Assembly (NCBI RefSeq): GCF_022024235.1
Contig: NZ_CP091799.1
Location: forward strand, 2,049,001 to 2,113,000
Source: Segatella baroniae B14
Lineage (GTDB): Bacteria; Bacteroidota; Bacteroidia; Bacteroidales; Bacteroidaceae
DNA length: 64,000 nt
Reading direction: 5' to 3'
In this document: positions 35,474 through 45,369 of the stretch, one piece after another
How the letters are laid out: the number at the start of each line of letters is the position of its first letter
Numbering within the stretch: position 1 is the stretch's first letter
Made by a program: the position numbers and the translations under genes
Notes under the pieces: model-generated
What the model saw: the letters and a program-made list of their open reading frames with translations, nothing else
Databases searched by the model: none
What the model was told of the DNA's origin: nothing

Positions 35474-37303
35474 ATGACTAAAGAAGAAAATGAGAAAAGA
35501 GTCACCTATCTCAAGAATATTGTTTTAAACATGCCAGAGAAGCCTGGAAGCTATCAATTTTACGATAGTGAAGGAACTATTATATATGTAGGCAAAGCTA
35601 AGAAACTAAAAAGTAGAGTTTCTACTTATTTTCACAAAGAAGTAGACCGATTTAAAACGAAAGTATTAGTCAGCAAAATACATAATATATCATATACCGT
35701 GGTTAATACTGAAGAAGATGCCCTTTTACTAGAAAACAGCCTGATCAAGAAATATAATCCAAAATATAATGTACTTCTAAAAGATGGGAAAACCTACCCT
35801 AGTATTTGCGTTACCAACGAATATTTTCCTCGTATTTTTAAAACTAGAACAATAAATAAAAAATTCGGCACATACTATGGTCCATATCCTCATATTACAA
35901 GTATGTATGCTGTATTAGACATCATAAAAAAAGTATATAAACCACGTACTTGCCGCTTTCCTATTACTAGAGAAGGTGTTTTACAGGGCAAATATAAGCC
36001 TTGTTTGGAATACCACATACACAATTGCGGAGCACCCTGCATCAATAAGCAGTCATATGAAGATTACCAAGAAAACATACGACAAGCGCGAGAAATATTG
36101 AAAGGAAACACTCGAAAAGTAGAAGAGTTTCTTTACCATCTCATGCAAAAAAATGCTGAATTATTAAAATTTGAAGTTGCAGAAAAATACAAGAAGAAAT
36201 ACCTTCTTCTTAACGATTTTGTAGCAAAAAGTGAAGTCGTAAGCCATACAATAGACGACGTTGATGTATTTACTATTACAGATGATGATAATCATAAGAA
36301 CGCATATATCAACTATATTCACGTCAAAAATGGTACCATTAACCAAAGTTTCACATTCGAATATAAACGTAAATTAGACGAAACTGATGAGGAATTACTG
36401 ATTACAGCTATTCCAGATATTCGACAACGTTTTCATAGTCAAGCTAAAGAAATTATCGTTCCTTTCGAAATGGAATGGAAAATTAAGAATGCAGAATTCT
36501 TTGTTCCACAAAGAGGCGATAAACACCACCTGCTAGAATTATCTGAAATGAACGGAAAACAGTATAAATTCGATCGACTTAAACAAGCAGAAAAACTTAA
36601 TCCTGAACAAAAACAAACACGACTCATGACCCAGCTTAAAAAGGCTCTTAAACTCGATAAGCTACCATATCACATAGAATGCTTTGATAACTCCAACATA
36701 TCGGGTTCTGATGCCGTAGCAGGATGCATTGTATATAAAGGTATGAAACCATCACGCAAAGACTATCGCAAATACAATATCAAAACCGTTGTAGGCCCAG
36801 ACGATTATGCATCCATGCAAGAAGTAGTTCGACGAAGATACACAAGAATGGTGGAAGAGAAAACTCCACTACCCGACCTAATTATAACGGATGGTGGAAA
36901 AGGACAAATGGATGTAGTAAGACAAGTTATAGAAGGTGAACTACATCTCAACATACCAATAGCAGGTTTGGCAAAAAATGATCGTCACAGGACAAACGAA
37001 TTACTTTATGGTTGGCCACCACAAGTAATAGGAATCAAGACAGATTCCGAACTGTTCCGTGTACTTACTCAAATACAAGACGAAGTACACCGATATGCAA
37101 TAACATTCCATCGAGACAAACGAAGTAAACATGCATTACACAGTGAACTAGATGATATCAAAGGATTTGGTCCAAAATCAAAAGAACTAATTTTGAAAAA
37201 GCTAAAAACAGTAAAATCGATAAAAGAAGCTGATATCCAGAAACTTACGAGTATACTCGGCCCTTCAAAAGCGGAAATATTATACCATCATTTTCATGAA
37301 TAA
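35474..37303 (+). CDS. uvrC: Excinuclease ABC subunit C
   Basis: Dual-incision nuclease of nucleotide excision repair. The GIY-YIG domain is at about 15-100 (GSYQFYDSEGTIIYVGKAKKLKSRV), with a YGPY motif near 135. A UVR-like helical region lies near 205-245. The UvrC/RNase-H-like nuclease core holds ECFDNSNISGSDAV near 398 and LIITDGGKGQ near 473. A C-terminal helix-hairpin-helix (DDIKGFGPKSKE) closes it. 609 aa is normal. Its promoter region contains the second parS, so ParB could affect its expression. Confidence 0.96.
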   Translation: MTKEENEKRVTYLKNIVLNMPEKPGSYQFYDSEGTIIYVGKAKKLKSRVSTYFHKEVDRFKTKVLVSKIHNISYTVVNTEEDALLLENSLIKKYNPKYNVLLKDGKTYPSICVTNEYFPRIFKTRTINKKFGTYYGPYPHITSMYAVLDIIKKVYKPRTCRFPITREGVLQGKYKPCLEYHIHNCGAPCINKQSYEDYQENIRQAREILKGNTRKVEEFLYHLMQKNAELLKFEVAEKYKKKYLLLNDFVAKSEVVSHTIDDVDVFTITDDDNHKNAYINYIHVKNGTINQSFTFEYKRKLDETDEELLITAIPDIRQRFHSQAKEIIVPFEMEWKIKNAEFFVPQRGDKHHLLELSEMNGKQYKFDRLKQAEKLNPEQKQTRLMTQLKKALKLDKLPYHIECFDNSNISGSDAVAGCIVYKGMKPSRKDYRKYNIKTVVGPDDYASMQEVVRRRYTRMVEEKTPLPDLIITDGGKGQMDVVRQVIEGELHLNIPIAGLAKNDRHRTNELLYGWPPQVIGIKTDSELFRVLTQIQDEVHRYAITFHRDKRSKHALHSELDDIKGFGPKSKELILKKLKTVKSIKEADIQKLTSILGPSKAEILYHHFHE

Positions 37304-37434
37304 TTAACAAAAAGAAATATAAGTAGTAACTTAACCAAATAACATATAAAAAGAAAACCCTAAAATCGAAATAAATTCGTATATTTGCAAGGTTATAGTA
37401 ATACGAAAAGACGCAAGTACAAAATAAATAAAAA

Positions 37435-37887
37435 ATGAGAATAGTAATACAACGTGTTTCACACGCTTCCGTAACTATCGAAGGACAAGTTAAATCATCT
37501 ATCGGAAAAGGGTATCTTATTCTACAAGGAATTGAAGAAGGCGATACAGAAGAAGATATAGAATGGCTTGTAAAAAAGGTAAAGGGACTACGTATTTTTG
37601 ATGATGAAAATCATATCATGAACAAGTCTATTATGGATGTTAACGGAGATATAATTGTCGTCAGCCAATTCACACTCATGGCAAGCTACAAGAAAGGAAA
37701 TAGACCAAGCTGGATAAAAGCTGCCAAACATGAAATCTCCATCCCACTCTATAATCACTTTGTAAAGCGCTTAAGCGAAGAGATAGGTAAACCTGTAGGC
37801 ACAGGTGAATTCGGAGCAGACATGAAGGTAGAATTACTTAACGATGGACCTGTGACGATATGTATGGATACCAAAAATAAAGAATAA
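37435..37887 (+). CDS. dtd: D-aminoacyl-tRNA deacylase
   Basis: Removes D-amino acids mis-charged on tRNA. The signature motifs SQFTLMASYKKGNRPSW (near residue 77-93) with the active-site SQxT, and NDGPVTI (near 138) with the GP-motif, are present. 150 aa is typical. A -7 box TATATTTG lies at 37380-37387. A MazG-like gene follows after 23 bases, probably in the same transcript. Confidence 0.95.
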   Translation: MRIVIQRVSHASVTIEGQVKSSIGKGYLILQGIEEGDTEEDIEWLVKKVKGLRIFDDENHIMNKSIMDVNGDIIVVSQFTLMASYKKGNRPSWIKAAKHEISIPLYNHFVKRLSEEIGKPVGTGEFGADMKVELLNDGPVTICMDTKNKE

Positions 37888-37910
37888 ATAATATAACTCA
37901 AATAAATAAT

Positions 37911-38234
37911 ATGACTATACAAGAGGCACAAGAAAAAGTAGATAAATGGATCAAAACCTATGGTGTAAGATACTTCAATGAGCTCACCAACATGGCTTGT
38001 CTTACAGAAGAAGTTGGTGAACTAGCCCGTGTTATAGCAAGAAAATATGGAGACCAAAGTTTCAAAGAGGGAGAAAATACTAACCTTGGAGAAGAAATGG
38101 CAGACATATTATGGGTATTAATCTGTCTTGCCAATCAAACAGGAATAAATCTCACTGCTGAACTCCAAAAAAGTTTCGACAAAAAAACAAAAAGAGATTC
38201 TGAAAGACATCTCAACAATCCCAAATTAAAATAA
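37911..38234 (+). CDS. MazG-like nucleotide pyrophosphohydrolase
   Basis: 107-aa single-domain all-helical NTP-PPase, probably clearing unwanted (d)NTPs. Metal-binding residues are in the EExxE helix (ACLTEEVGELARVIARKYG, near 30-47) and the ExxD helix (LGEEMADILWVLICLAN, near 64-80). The ending KRDSERH is typical of small Bacteroidetes MazG proteins. Substrate not determined. It lies 23 bases after dtd; deoC follows 104 bases on. Confidence 0.9.
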   Translation: MTIQEAQEKVDKWIKTYGVRYFNELTNMACLTEEVGELARVIARKYGDQSFKEGENTNLGEEMADILWVLICLANQTGINLTAELQKSFDKKTKRDSERHLNNPKLK

Positions 38235-38338
38235 AAGCAAAATATTAAAAGTCATTTTACAACTAAAAAATAATATACGAGTGATAACACTCATCAATTA
38301 AAGTAATCAGAAATAAAAAAATCATAAAATTAAATATT

Positions 38339-39304
38339 ATGGAACTAGGAAAAAAAGGTAATATTACAGACCAAGTAATGAAGGATAAGGCCAATTCTGA
38401 AAAGGCTAAGATTCAAGAATTAAGTATATACGATCAAGCTTTAGCAAAGTATAATACTGACATCAAAGATGAAGATATCAAAGCTGCAGTAGAAGACATT
38501 ATTGCTAATAAAGTAGCAGAAAATGATACTGTTGAGGTAAAGAAATTCCTCTTTGGCAGTGTCGAACTTACTTCACTCAACACAGCCGATACAGAAGAGA
38601 AAATCTTGGCAATGGTAGAAAAAGTAAACAGTTTCGCTCACGATTACACAGATATGCCACACGTTGCTACTGTAGTCACCTATCCTTCTTTCACCAAATT
38701 GGTACGCAATACACTTGAAGTAGATGGTGTAAATATCGCTAACGTAAGCGGTTGTTTCCCTTCATCACAGGCCCGCATGGAAGTAAAAGTAGCAGAAACA
38801 GCTTTGGCTATTCAGGATGGTGCTGATGAGATAGATATCGTTATGCCTGTTGGTAAATTTCTTAGCGAAGACTATGAAGGCGTAGCTGAAGATATTATGG
38901 AATTAAAGTCTACCTGCGGCGAAGAAATACCTATGAAAGTAATTCTTGAGACTGGCGATTTACTTAACTGCAGCAACATAAAGAAGGCTTCAATACTATC
39001 TATGTATGCTGGTGCAGACTATATTAAGACCTCTACAGGTAAAGAAAAGATTTCTGCTACTCCTGAAGCCGTTTACGTGATGTGTACAGCCATTAAAGAA
39101 TATTTTAAAGAAACTGGCAATAAGATTGGTTTGAAGCCTGCTGGCGGCTTAAATACTGTCCAGGATGCACTTATATACTACACTATAGTAAAAGAAGTCT
39201 TAGGCAAAGAATGGCTTACTAACAAGATGTTCCGCCTTGGTACATCTCGTTTAGCTAATCTTCTCCTTAGTGCAGTACAGGGTAAAGAGGTTAAATATTT
39301 CTAA
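38339..39304 (+). CDS. deoC: Deoxyribose-phosphate aldolase
   Basis: Cleaves 2-deoxyribose-5-phosphate to acetaldehyde and glyceraldehyde-3-phosphate in deoxynucleoside catabolism. The TIM-barrel motifs are VVTYPSFTKLV (near 105), DGADEIDIVMPVG (near 157), KVILETGDL (near 198) and YIKTSTGKE (near 228, Schiff-base Lys region), followed by GLKPAGGLNT. At 321 aa it carries an N-terminal extension of about 60-70 residues compared with E. coli, as in other Bacteroidales. A short hairpin terminator follows. Confidence 0.94.
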   Translation: MELGKKGNITDQVMKDKANSEKAKIQELSIYDQALAKYNTDIKDEDIKAAVEDIIANKVAENDTVEVKKFLFGSVELTSLNTADTEEKILAMVEKVNSFAHDYTDMPHVATVVTYPSFTKLVRNTLEVDGVNIANVSGCFPSSQARMEVKVAETALAIQDGADEIDIVMPVGKFLSEDYEGVAEDIMELKSTCGEEIPMKVILETGDLLNCSNIKKASILSMYAGADYIKTSTGKEKISATPEAVYVMCTAIKEYFKETGNKIGLKPAGGLNTVQDALIYYTIVKEVLGKEWLTNKMFRLGTSRLANLLLSAVQGKEVKYF

Positions 39305-39339
39305 GCAGACCATCTTAACAAAACAAACTAAAATATTAT

Positions 39340-39370
39340 AAAGGGTAAGATTGACTTAATCTTACCCTTT
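39340..39370. terminator. Terminator between deoC and polyprenyl synthase
   Basis: Perfect 13-bp arms AAAGGGTAAGATT / AATCTTACCCTTT with a 5-base loop, between convergent genes. Confidence 0.8.
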
Positions 39371-39426
39371 AATATAATATTTAGAAGCAGTTGTTATGTA
39401 AAAAAAATATTCTTACTATTCCATAT

Positions 39427-40404
39427 TTAAAAGGAACGCTCACTAACATAATCAAGATATGCAGTAATAGATTTCTTAATTTCTGGATTAGTAACATATT
39501 CATCGATAAAAATCATACACTCTTCATGAAGTCTATCCATAATCTTATAAGCATAGTTTATACCACCATTTTCCTTTGTAAACTGCACTAATTGTGCAAC
39601 TTCTTCATCAGTTACCGTATGATCTTTTACTTTATATGCCAACTCTAACATTTCCTTATTATCAGTAGAATTTAAAGCATATATAACAGGCAAAGTGAGC
39701 TTACCTTCAACCATATCATTACTAGTTGGCTTACCAATTTCCTTAGAATCATAGTAATCGAAAATATCATCACGAATCTGAAAAATAAGTCCAAGTTTTT
39801 TACCAAATTCGCGTGCAGCCATAGTATCTTCATGTGAAGCACCAGCTGATTCTGCACCAATAACAGCACAAGCTTCGAAAAGAGCAGCCGTCTTCATACT
39901 AATAACATCATAATAAGCATCTTCAGAAATCGTTCTATTCTGAATATTCGATAGCTGAAGGATTTCGCCATTAGATAAAGTTCTACCCAATTCTGATAAA
40001 TACCTTACTATTACTTCTGAATGAGTATAAGAAACATAAAGCAAAGCTGTAGAAAGTAAATAATCACCTACTAACACTGCAACCTTATTATTATAACTTG
40101 CATTAACACTAGCCTGCCCTCGACGCTCATCACTTTCATCTACGACATCATCATGTACTAAAGATGCAGTATGAAGAAGTTCGAGACCAACAGCTGCATT
40201 CAAACTCACATCAGAAACTTTGCCAAAATTTTTGGCCATAAGTAAGATGAGCATAGGCCGCATACGCTTACCCGCACGTTGCTTAATATGATCAAGAACC
40301 TGCGATAAGAGTCCGTCAGTATGACTCAAAGACTGGTTAAACAAAGCTACAAAATCATCTAAATCAATAGAAATAGAAGATTTGATGAGAGATAAATAAT
40401 CCAT
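39427..40404 (-). CDS. Polyprenyl diphosphate synthase (trans-isoprenyl, IspB-like)
   Basis: Makes long-chain isoprenyl diphosphate, most likely the menaquinone side chain. Both aspartate-rich motifs are intact: LVHDDVVDESDERRG near residue 83 (first DDxxD) and FQIRDDIFDYYD near 208 (second). GKRMRPMLILL near 47 is the substrate-binding KRxRP motif. 325 aa is normal. The small residues preceding the first motif suggest a long product, but chain length cannot be fixed by eye. Confidence 0.92.
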   Translation of the reverse strand: MDYLSLIKSSISIDLDDFVALFNQSLSHTDGLLSQVLDHIKQRAGKRMRPMLILLMAKNFGKVSDVSLNAAVGLELLHTASLVHDDVVDESDERRGQASVNASYNNKVAVLVGDYLLSTALLYVSYTHSEVIVRYLSELGRTLSNGEILQLSNIQNRTISEDAYYDVISMKTAALFEACAVIGAESAGASHEDTMAAREFGKKLGLIFQIRDDIFDYYDSKEIGKPTSNDMVEGKLTLPVIYALNSTDNKEMLELAYKVKDHTVTDEEVAQLVQFTKENGGINYAYKIMDRLHEECMIFIDEYVTNPEIKKSITAYLDYVSERSF

Positions 40405-40492
40405 TACTTCGTGAAATTTGATACAAAATTAATCAAATAATCTCGATTTATGGTATTTTTTTAGTAATTTTACGGGATAATATAAAATTATA

Positions 40493-43255
40493 ATGGAAAA
40501 ATTATTTCTTTTAGATGCCTACGCATTAATATATCGCTCTTACTACGCTTTACTTAGAGCTCCTAGAATTAATTCTAAAGGGTTAAACACATCTGCCATT
40601 ATGGGCTTTTGCAACACGCTCAACGAGGTATTGACAAAGGAAAATCCTACTTATATAGGAGTAGCATTCGATCATGGAAAGACTTTTAGACATGATGCAT
40701 TTCCTGCCTATAAGGCTCAGCGAGAAGAAACTCCTGAAGATATTAAAGCCAGTGTCCCTATTATAAAGGATATATTACGTGCTTATAAAATTCCTATATT
40801 ACAGGCTGATGGTTTCGAAGCAGATGATATTATCGGAACAATAGCTATTCAAGCTGGCGAAAAAGGTATCGACACATATATGCTGACTCCTGATAAAGAT
40901 TATGGACAGCTCATACGAAAAAATGTAAAGATGTATCGCCCTCAACATGGTGGCGGATATGAAATTTTGGGCGAAAAGGAAATCGCTCAGAAATATGGTA
41001 TCTCCTCCTCTACTCAAATTATCGATTTGCTTGCCCTCATGGGTGACTCTGCTGATAATTTTCCAGGCTGTCCCGGCGTAGGCGAAAAAACAGCTGCTAA
41101 ATTGATTAACCAATTTGGCTCTGTCGAAAATCTTTTAAACAATACTTCTCAGCTCAAAGGCAAACTAAAAGAAAAAGTAGAAAACGCTGTCGAAGATATT
41201 AAGATGAGTTATTTCTTGGCTACTATCCGTACAGATGTTCCCACCGACATTAAAATGGAAGATTTAAAGCTGCAAGAACCTGATGCCGATAAACTTGATG
41301 AAATTTTCACTGAACTCGAGTTTAAGAGTTTCAAAAACAAAATTCTTAATAAATCAGAAAATAAGAAAAAAAATGCAATTCAAGAATTGGATTTATTTGC
41401 CGTAGAACAGACCGATGGTCAAACCATTTCTAAAAACGCGAGTTTTGAGACCATAAAAACACATTCTCATGAATACAAACTTATTGATAATGAAGAAGAT
41501 AGTAAGATTTTATGTGACTTTTTATTGACATTTAAAAATCTCAGTCTAGACACAGAAACAACATCTACCAATGCTATAGACGCAGAATTGGTGGGTTTAA
41601 GCTTTGCTGTAGAAGAAAATAAAGCATTTTACGTTGCAATTCCTGCTGAAAGAGAAAAAGCTTTAAGAATAGTTAATATTTTTAAACCGCTCTATGAAAA
41701 TAAGAAAATTCTAAAAATAGGGCAAAATATTAAATATGATTACGAAGTACTCTTGAATTATGATATTGAAATAAAAGGCAAAATGTTTGATACCATGATT
41801 GCACATTATCTTATCCAGCCCGAACTGCATCACAACATGGATTATCTAGCCGAAGTATTTCTTAATTATCAAACTATACATATTGAAGAGCTCATAGGTC
41901 CTAAAGGAAAGAATCAAAAAAATATGCGAGATCTCAACCCTAAGGATGTATATGAATATGCTGCAGAGGATGCTGATATAACATTGCGATTAAAAAATGT
42001 ACTCGAACCAAAATTAGGAGAGGTAAAAGCCGAACACTTATTTTGGGAAATTGAGATGCCATTAATACCCGTTTTGGCTGACATGGAAAGAAATGGCATA
42101 TGCCTCGATACCAATGCTCTACAAGAAACTTCAAAAGTTTTCACAGAAAGAATGCGCAAATATGAAGAAAAAATATACGAAGAAGCTGCTGAAAAATTTA
42201 ACATATCTAGTCCAAAACAAGTGGGAGATATTCTCTTTGGCAAAATGCATATCATGGAAAAGCCAAAGAAAACCAAGACCGGTCAATATGTAACATCTGA
42301 AGAAGTTTTACAATCTATAAGGGCAAAAAATCCGATTGTTGAAAATATACTTAACTACCGAGGTATGAAGAAGTTACTAAGTACTTATGTAGATAATCTT
42401 CCTACACTTATCAACAAACGTACAGGTCATATCCACACTTCATTCAACCAAGCATTAACAGCTACAGGTAGACTTTCTTCTAGCGACCCTAATCTGCAAA
42501 ATATTCCTGTGAGGACTGACGATGGCAAAGAAATACGAAAGTGTTTCATTCCAGAACCAGGATGTTTATTTTTTTCAGCAGACTATAGTCAGATAGAACT
42601 TCGCATTATGGCTCATCTCTCAGGCGATGAGAATATGATCGAAGCCTTTCGAGAAGGTTTCGATATTCATCGTGCGACAGCAGCTAAAATATGGCACGAA
42701 GAGATAGATAAAGTAACCGACAGTCAACGTAAGAAAGCAAAACAAGCCAACTTTGGTATCATTTACGGTATCACAACCTATGGTCTAGCCCAACGAATGA
42801 ACATCAGTAATAGCGAAGCTAAAGACTTGATTACTGATTACTTTAAAACTTTTCCTAAGGTGCAAGCCTATATGGAAAAAGCAAAAGAAGCCGCTCGAAA
42901 AAACGGCTATGCAGAAACCATTTTTGGCCGTAGACGCTACTTAGCTGATATCAACTCACATAATGGTACAGTACGAGGCTTTGCAGAGCGTAATGCTATC
43001 AATGCCCCTATTCAGGGATCTGAAGCTGATATTATAAAAGTTGCCATGATTAAAATATGGAACCGATTCCGCCAAGAAGGTATTAAGAGTAAGATGATTC
43101 TTCAAGTACACGACGAATTAAACTTCTCAGTCTATCCAGAAGAAAAAGAAAAGGTAGAACAAATTGTAATACAAGAGATGCAAAATGCCTTCCACCTTGA
43201 TGTACCACTCACTGCCGATGCAGGATGGGGTAATAACTGGTTAGAAGCTCATTAA
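40493..43255 (+). CDS. polA: DNA polymerase I
   Basis: Repair and Okazaki-fragment polymerase. The 5'-nuclease domain is at 1-290 (ADGFEADDIIG near 103, DSADNFPGCPGVGEKTA near 185). The 3'-5' exonuclease domain is at about 330-520 with its acidic residues present (LDTET, GQNIKYDYEVL, AAEDADITL), so proofreading is likely active. The polymerase domain at 540-920 has DYSQIELR (motif A), the O-helix KKAKQANFGIIYG (motif B) and VHDELNF (motif C). 920 aa is normal. Weak -7 box TAATTTTA at 40465-40472. Confidence 0.97.
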   Translation: MEKLFLLDAYALIYRSYYALLRAPRINSKGLNTSAIMGFCNTLNEVLTKENPTYIGVAFDHGKTFRHDAFPAYKAQREETPEDIKASVPIIKDILRAYKIPILQADGFEADDIIGTIAIQAGEKGIDTYMLTPDKDYGQLIRKNVKMYRPQHGGGYEILGEKEIAQKYGISSSTQIIDLLALMGDSADNFPGCPGVGEKTAAKLINQFGSVENLLNNTSQLKGKLKEKVENAVEDIKMSYFLATIRTDVPTDIKMEDLKLQEPDADKLDEIFTELEFKSFKNKILNKSENKKKNAIQELDLFAVEQTDGQTISKNASFETIKTHSHEYKLIDNEEDSKILCDFLLTFKNLSLDTETTSTNAIDAELVGLSFAVEENKAFYVAIPAEREKALRIVNIFKPLYENKKILKIGQNIKYDYEVLLNYDIEIKGKMFDTMIAHYLIQPELHHNMDYLAEVFLNYQTIHIEELIGPKGKNQKNMRDLNPKDVYEYAAEDADITLRLKNVLEPKLGEVKAEHLFWEIEMPLIPVLADMERNGICLDTNALQETSKVFTERMRKYEEKIYEEAAEKFNISSPKQVGDILFGKMHIMEKPKKTKTGQYVTSEEVLQSIRAKNPIVENILNYRGMKKLLSTYVDNLPTLINKRTGHIHTSFNQALTATGRLSSSDPNLQNIPVRTDDGKEIRKCFIPEPGCLFFSADYSQIELRIMAHLSGDENMIEAFREGFDIHRATAAKIWHEEIDKVTDSQRKKAKQANFGIIYGITTYGLAQRMNISNSEAKDLITDYFKTFPKVQAYMEKAKEAARKNGYAETIFGRRRYLADINSHNGTVRGFAERNAINAPIQGSEADIIKVAMIKIWNRFRQEGIKSKMILQVHDELNFSVYPEEKEKVEQIVIQEMQNAFHLDVPLTADAGWGNNWLEAH

Positions 43256-43287
43256 TTTGGCTGTTTCGAAATTATATTGTAATTTTG
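43256..43287 (+). promoter_or_regulatory. Two-box promoter of ychF
   Basis: TTTG (43256-43259), 20 bases, TAATTTTG (43280-43287), starting at the base after the polA stop. Shows ychF-lgt can be transcribed independently of polA. Confidence 0.75.
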
Positions 43288-43332
43288 CATACTGAATTTT
43301 AACGTTAAAAATCAAAGATTTAAAATAAAAAT

Positions 43333-44436
43333 ATGGCTTTAAAATGTGGTATTGTAGGCCTTCCAAACGTAGGTAAGTCTACTCTATTCAATTGTCTGTC
43401 AAGTGCTAAAGCACAAGCAGCTAACTTCCCTTTTTGTACTATAGAACCAAACTTAGGTGTCATCACCGTACCAGATGAGCGTCTTAACAAATTGGCAGAA
43501 ATCGTACATCCAGGACGTATTGTTCCTGCTACCTGTGAAATCGTAGACATCGCAGGTTTGGTTAAGGGCGCCTCAAAGGGTGAAGGTCTTGGCAACAAGT
43601 TCTTAGGTAACATTCGTGAGTGCGATGCAATTATTCACGTTATCCGTTGCTTCGACAATGACAACATTGTACGCGAAAGTGGAGCTCCTGTTGATCCATT
43701 AGAAGACAAGAGTATTATCGATACAGAATTACAGTTGAAAGATCTCGAAACCATCGAGTCTCAACTGGCTAAGCAGCAAAAAATAGCAGCATCAGGCAAC
43801 AAAGACGCTAAAGTTCTTGTATCTGTACTCGAAGCTTATAAAGCCGTTTTGGAACAGGGTAAAAACGCACGCTCAGTAACCTTTGAGAGCAAGGAAGAGC
43901 AGCAGGCTGCCCATGATTTATTCCTTCTAACAACTAAGCCTGTTCTTTACGTAGCTAACGTAGACGAAAACAGTGCTAAAAATGGTAACCAATACTCTCA
44001 ACTCGTAGAGAAAATTGCCGCAGAAGAAGGTGCTGAAGCCCTTGTTATTGCTGCAAAGACTGAAGAAGATATAGCAGGTCTTGAAACATACGAAGACAAA
44101 CAGATGTTCTTAGAGGAACTAGGTTTGGAACAAAGTGGTGTTAACCGTCTCATTCAAAAAGCTTACAGCCTTCTTAACCTGCAGACCTTTATTACTGCAG
44201 GTGAAATGGAGGTAAAGGCATGGACATTCCACAAGGGTTGGAAAGCCCCTCAGTGTGCAGGTGTTATCCACTCAGACTTCGAAAAGGGCTTTATTCGCGC
44301 CGAAGTAATCAAGTATGAAGATTATATCCAGTATGGCTCAGAAAGTGCTGTACGTGAAGCTGGTAAACTCGGCATTGAAGGTAAAGAGTATATTGTTCAA
44401 GATGGTGATATCATGCACTTCCGCTTCAATGTTTAA
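43333..44436 (+). CDS. ychF: Redox-regulated ATPase YchF (Obg-like)
   Basis: P-loop NTPase of the Obg group that prefers ATP. Walker A GLPNVGKSTLFN is at residues 7-18, DIAGLVKGASKGEG near 72 is the G3 region. The TGS domain at the C-terminus (about 280-365) contains AWTFHKGWKAPQCAGVIHSDFEKGFIRAEV. 367 aa is normal. Associated with ribosomes and stress responses in other bacteria. Its codon usage looks like that of a well-expressed gene. lgt follows after 11 bases. Confidence 0.96.
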   Translation: MALKCGIVGLPNVGKSTLFNCLSSAKAQAANFPFCTIEPNLGVITVPDERLNKLAEIVHPGRIVPATCEIVDIAGLVKGASKGEGLGNKFLGNIRECDAIIHVIRCFDNDNIVRESGAPVDPLEDKSIIDTELQLKDLETIESQLAKQQKIAASGNKDAKVLVSVLEAYKAVLEQGKNARSVTFESKEEQQAAHDLFLLTTKPVLYVANVDENSAKNGNQYSQLVEKIAAEEGAEALVIAAKTEEDIAGLETYEDKQMFLEELGLEQSGVNRLIQKAYSLLNLQTFITAGEMEVKAWTFHKGWKAPQCAGVIHSDFEKGFIRAEVIKYEDYIQYGSESAVREAGKLGIEGKEYIVQDGDIMHFRFNV

Positions 44437-44447
44437 TACCTAGGCTT

Positions 44448-45311
44448 ATGTTTACAGATTTAGTAAACTATATAGTATGGAACCCAGACCCAATTATTGG
44501 CTCTCTGGGTCCTATTACATTGCGTTATTATTCGCTCTGCTGGATTATCGGTCTAGCGCTTGGCTATGTGCTCATGCAGAAGCTATATCGCCAGCAGAAA
44601 CTCTCAGATGAACAGTTTGAACCACTCTTTATCTATATCTTCCTCGCAATTCTGCTAGGAGCACGCTTAGGTCATTGTCTCTTCTATGAGCCAGACTACT
44701 TTCTAAGTAGTGGCACTCATCTCCTCGAGATGCTTCTTCCGGCTCGATATGGCGCTGATGGTAGTTGGCACATTACAGGTTATGAAGGACTTGCATCTCA
44801 TGGTGGTGTTTTTGGACTCTTTGTCGGACTTTGGCTCTACTGTCGCAACTTTAAGGTTCCAGGATGGGTTGTACTCGATAATATGGGTATCTGCTCAAGT
44901 ATAACAGCTTTCTTTATCCGCCTCGGTAACCTCATGAATTCAGAGATTATCGGCAAAGTAACCGACGTACCATGGGCCTTTATTTTTGCCCGTGTAGATG
45001 GCTACCCACGCCACCCTGGACAACTTTATGAGGCTATCTGTTATCTACTCTTTTTCTTCATCATATTGATAATATACAAGAAGAAGGGTACTCAGAGTAT
45101 AGGTTCTGGGCTCTATTTTGGTCTCTGCCTTACCTTGATTTTCATTGCACGATTCATTATTGAGTACACCAAAGAAATTCAAGTTGCATTCGAGTCAAGT
45201 CTACCTATGGATATGGGGCAAATTCTCTCTATTCCACTCATTATTATCGGTGTATATAGCATTGCCACAAGTGGTAAGAGGATGAAATTAAAAGAAGTTA
45301 TTCGTAAATAA
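44448..45311 (+). CDS. lgt: Prolipoprotein diacylglyceryl transferase
   Basis: Inner-membrane enzyme attaching diacylglycerol to the lipobox cysteine of prolipoproteins. About seven hydrophobic segments. The family motifs are ARLGHCLFYEP near residue 67-77, SHGGVFGLFVGLW near 123, and RLGNLMNSEIIGKVTDVPWAF near 163-183 (the Lgt signature). 287 aa is normal. Second gene after ychF; ends at a terminator shared with mutS. Confidence 0.95.
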   Translation: MFTDLVNYIVWNPDPIIGSLGPITLRYYSLCWIIGLALGYVLMQKLYRQQKLSDEQFEPLFIYIFLAILLGARLGHCLFYEPDYFLSSGTHLLEMLLPARYGADGSWHITGYEGLASHGGVFGLFVGLWLYCRNFKVPGWVVLDNMGICSSITAFFIRLGNLMNSEIIGKVTDVPWAFIFARVDGYPRHPGQLYEAICYLLFFFIILIIYKKKGTQSIGSGLYFGLCLTLIFIARFIIEYTKEIQVAFESSLPMDMGQILSIPLIIIGVYSIATSGKRMKLKEVIRK

Positions 45312-45330
45312 CCATCATTATACTATATAT

Positions 45331-45368
45331 CATAAAAGGCGTACCCATGAAGGGATATGCCTTTTATG
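45331..45368. terminator. Bidirectional terminator between lgt and mutS
   Basis: 10-bp perfect arms CATAAAAGGC / GCCTTTTATG, extended inward by GTACC/GGATAT pairing, loop about 7 bases. Lies in the 58-base gap between convergent genes and reaches the mutS stop region. Confidence 0.75.
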
Positions 45369-45369
45369 A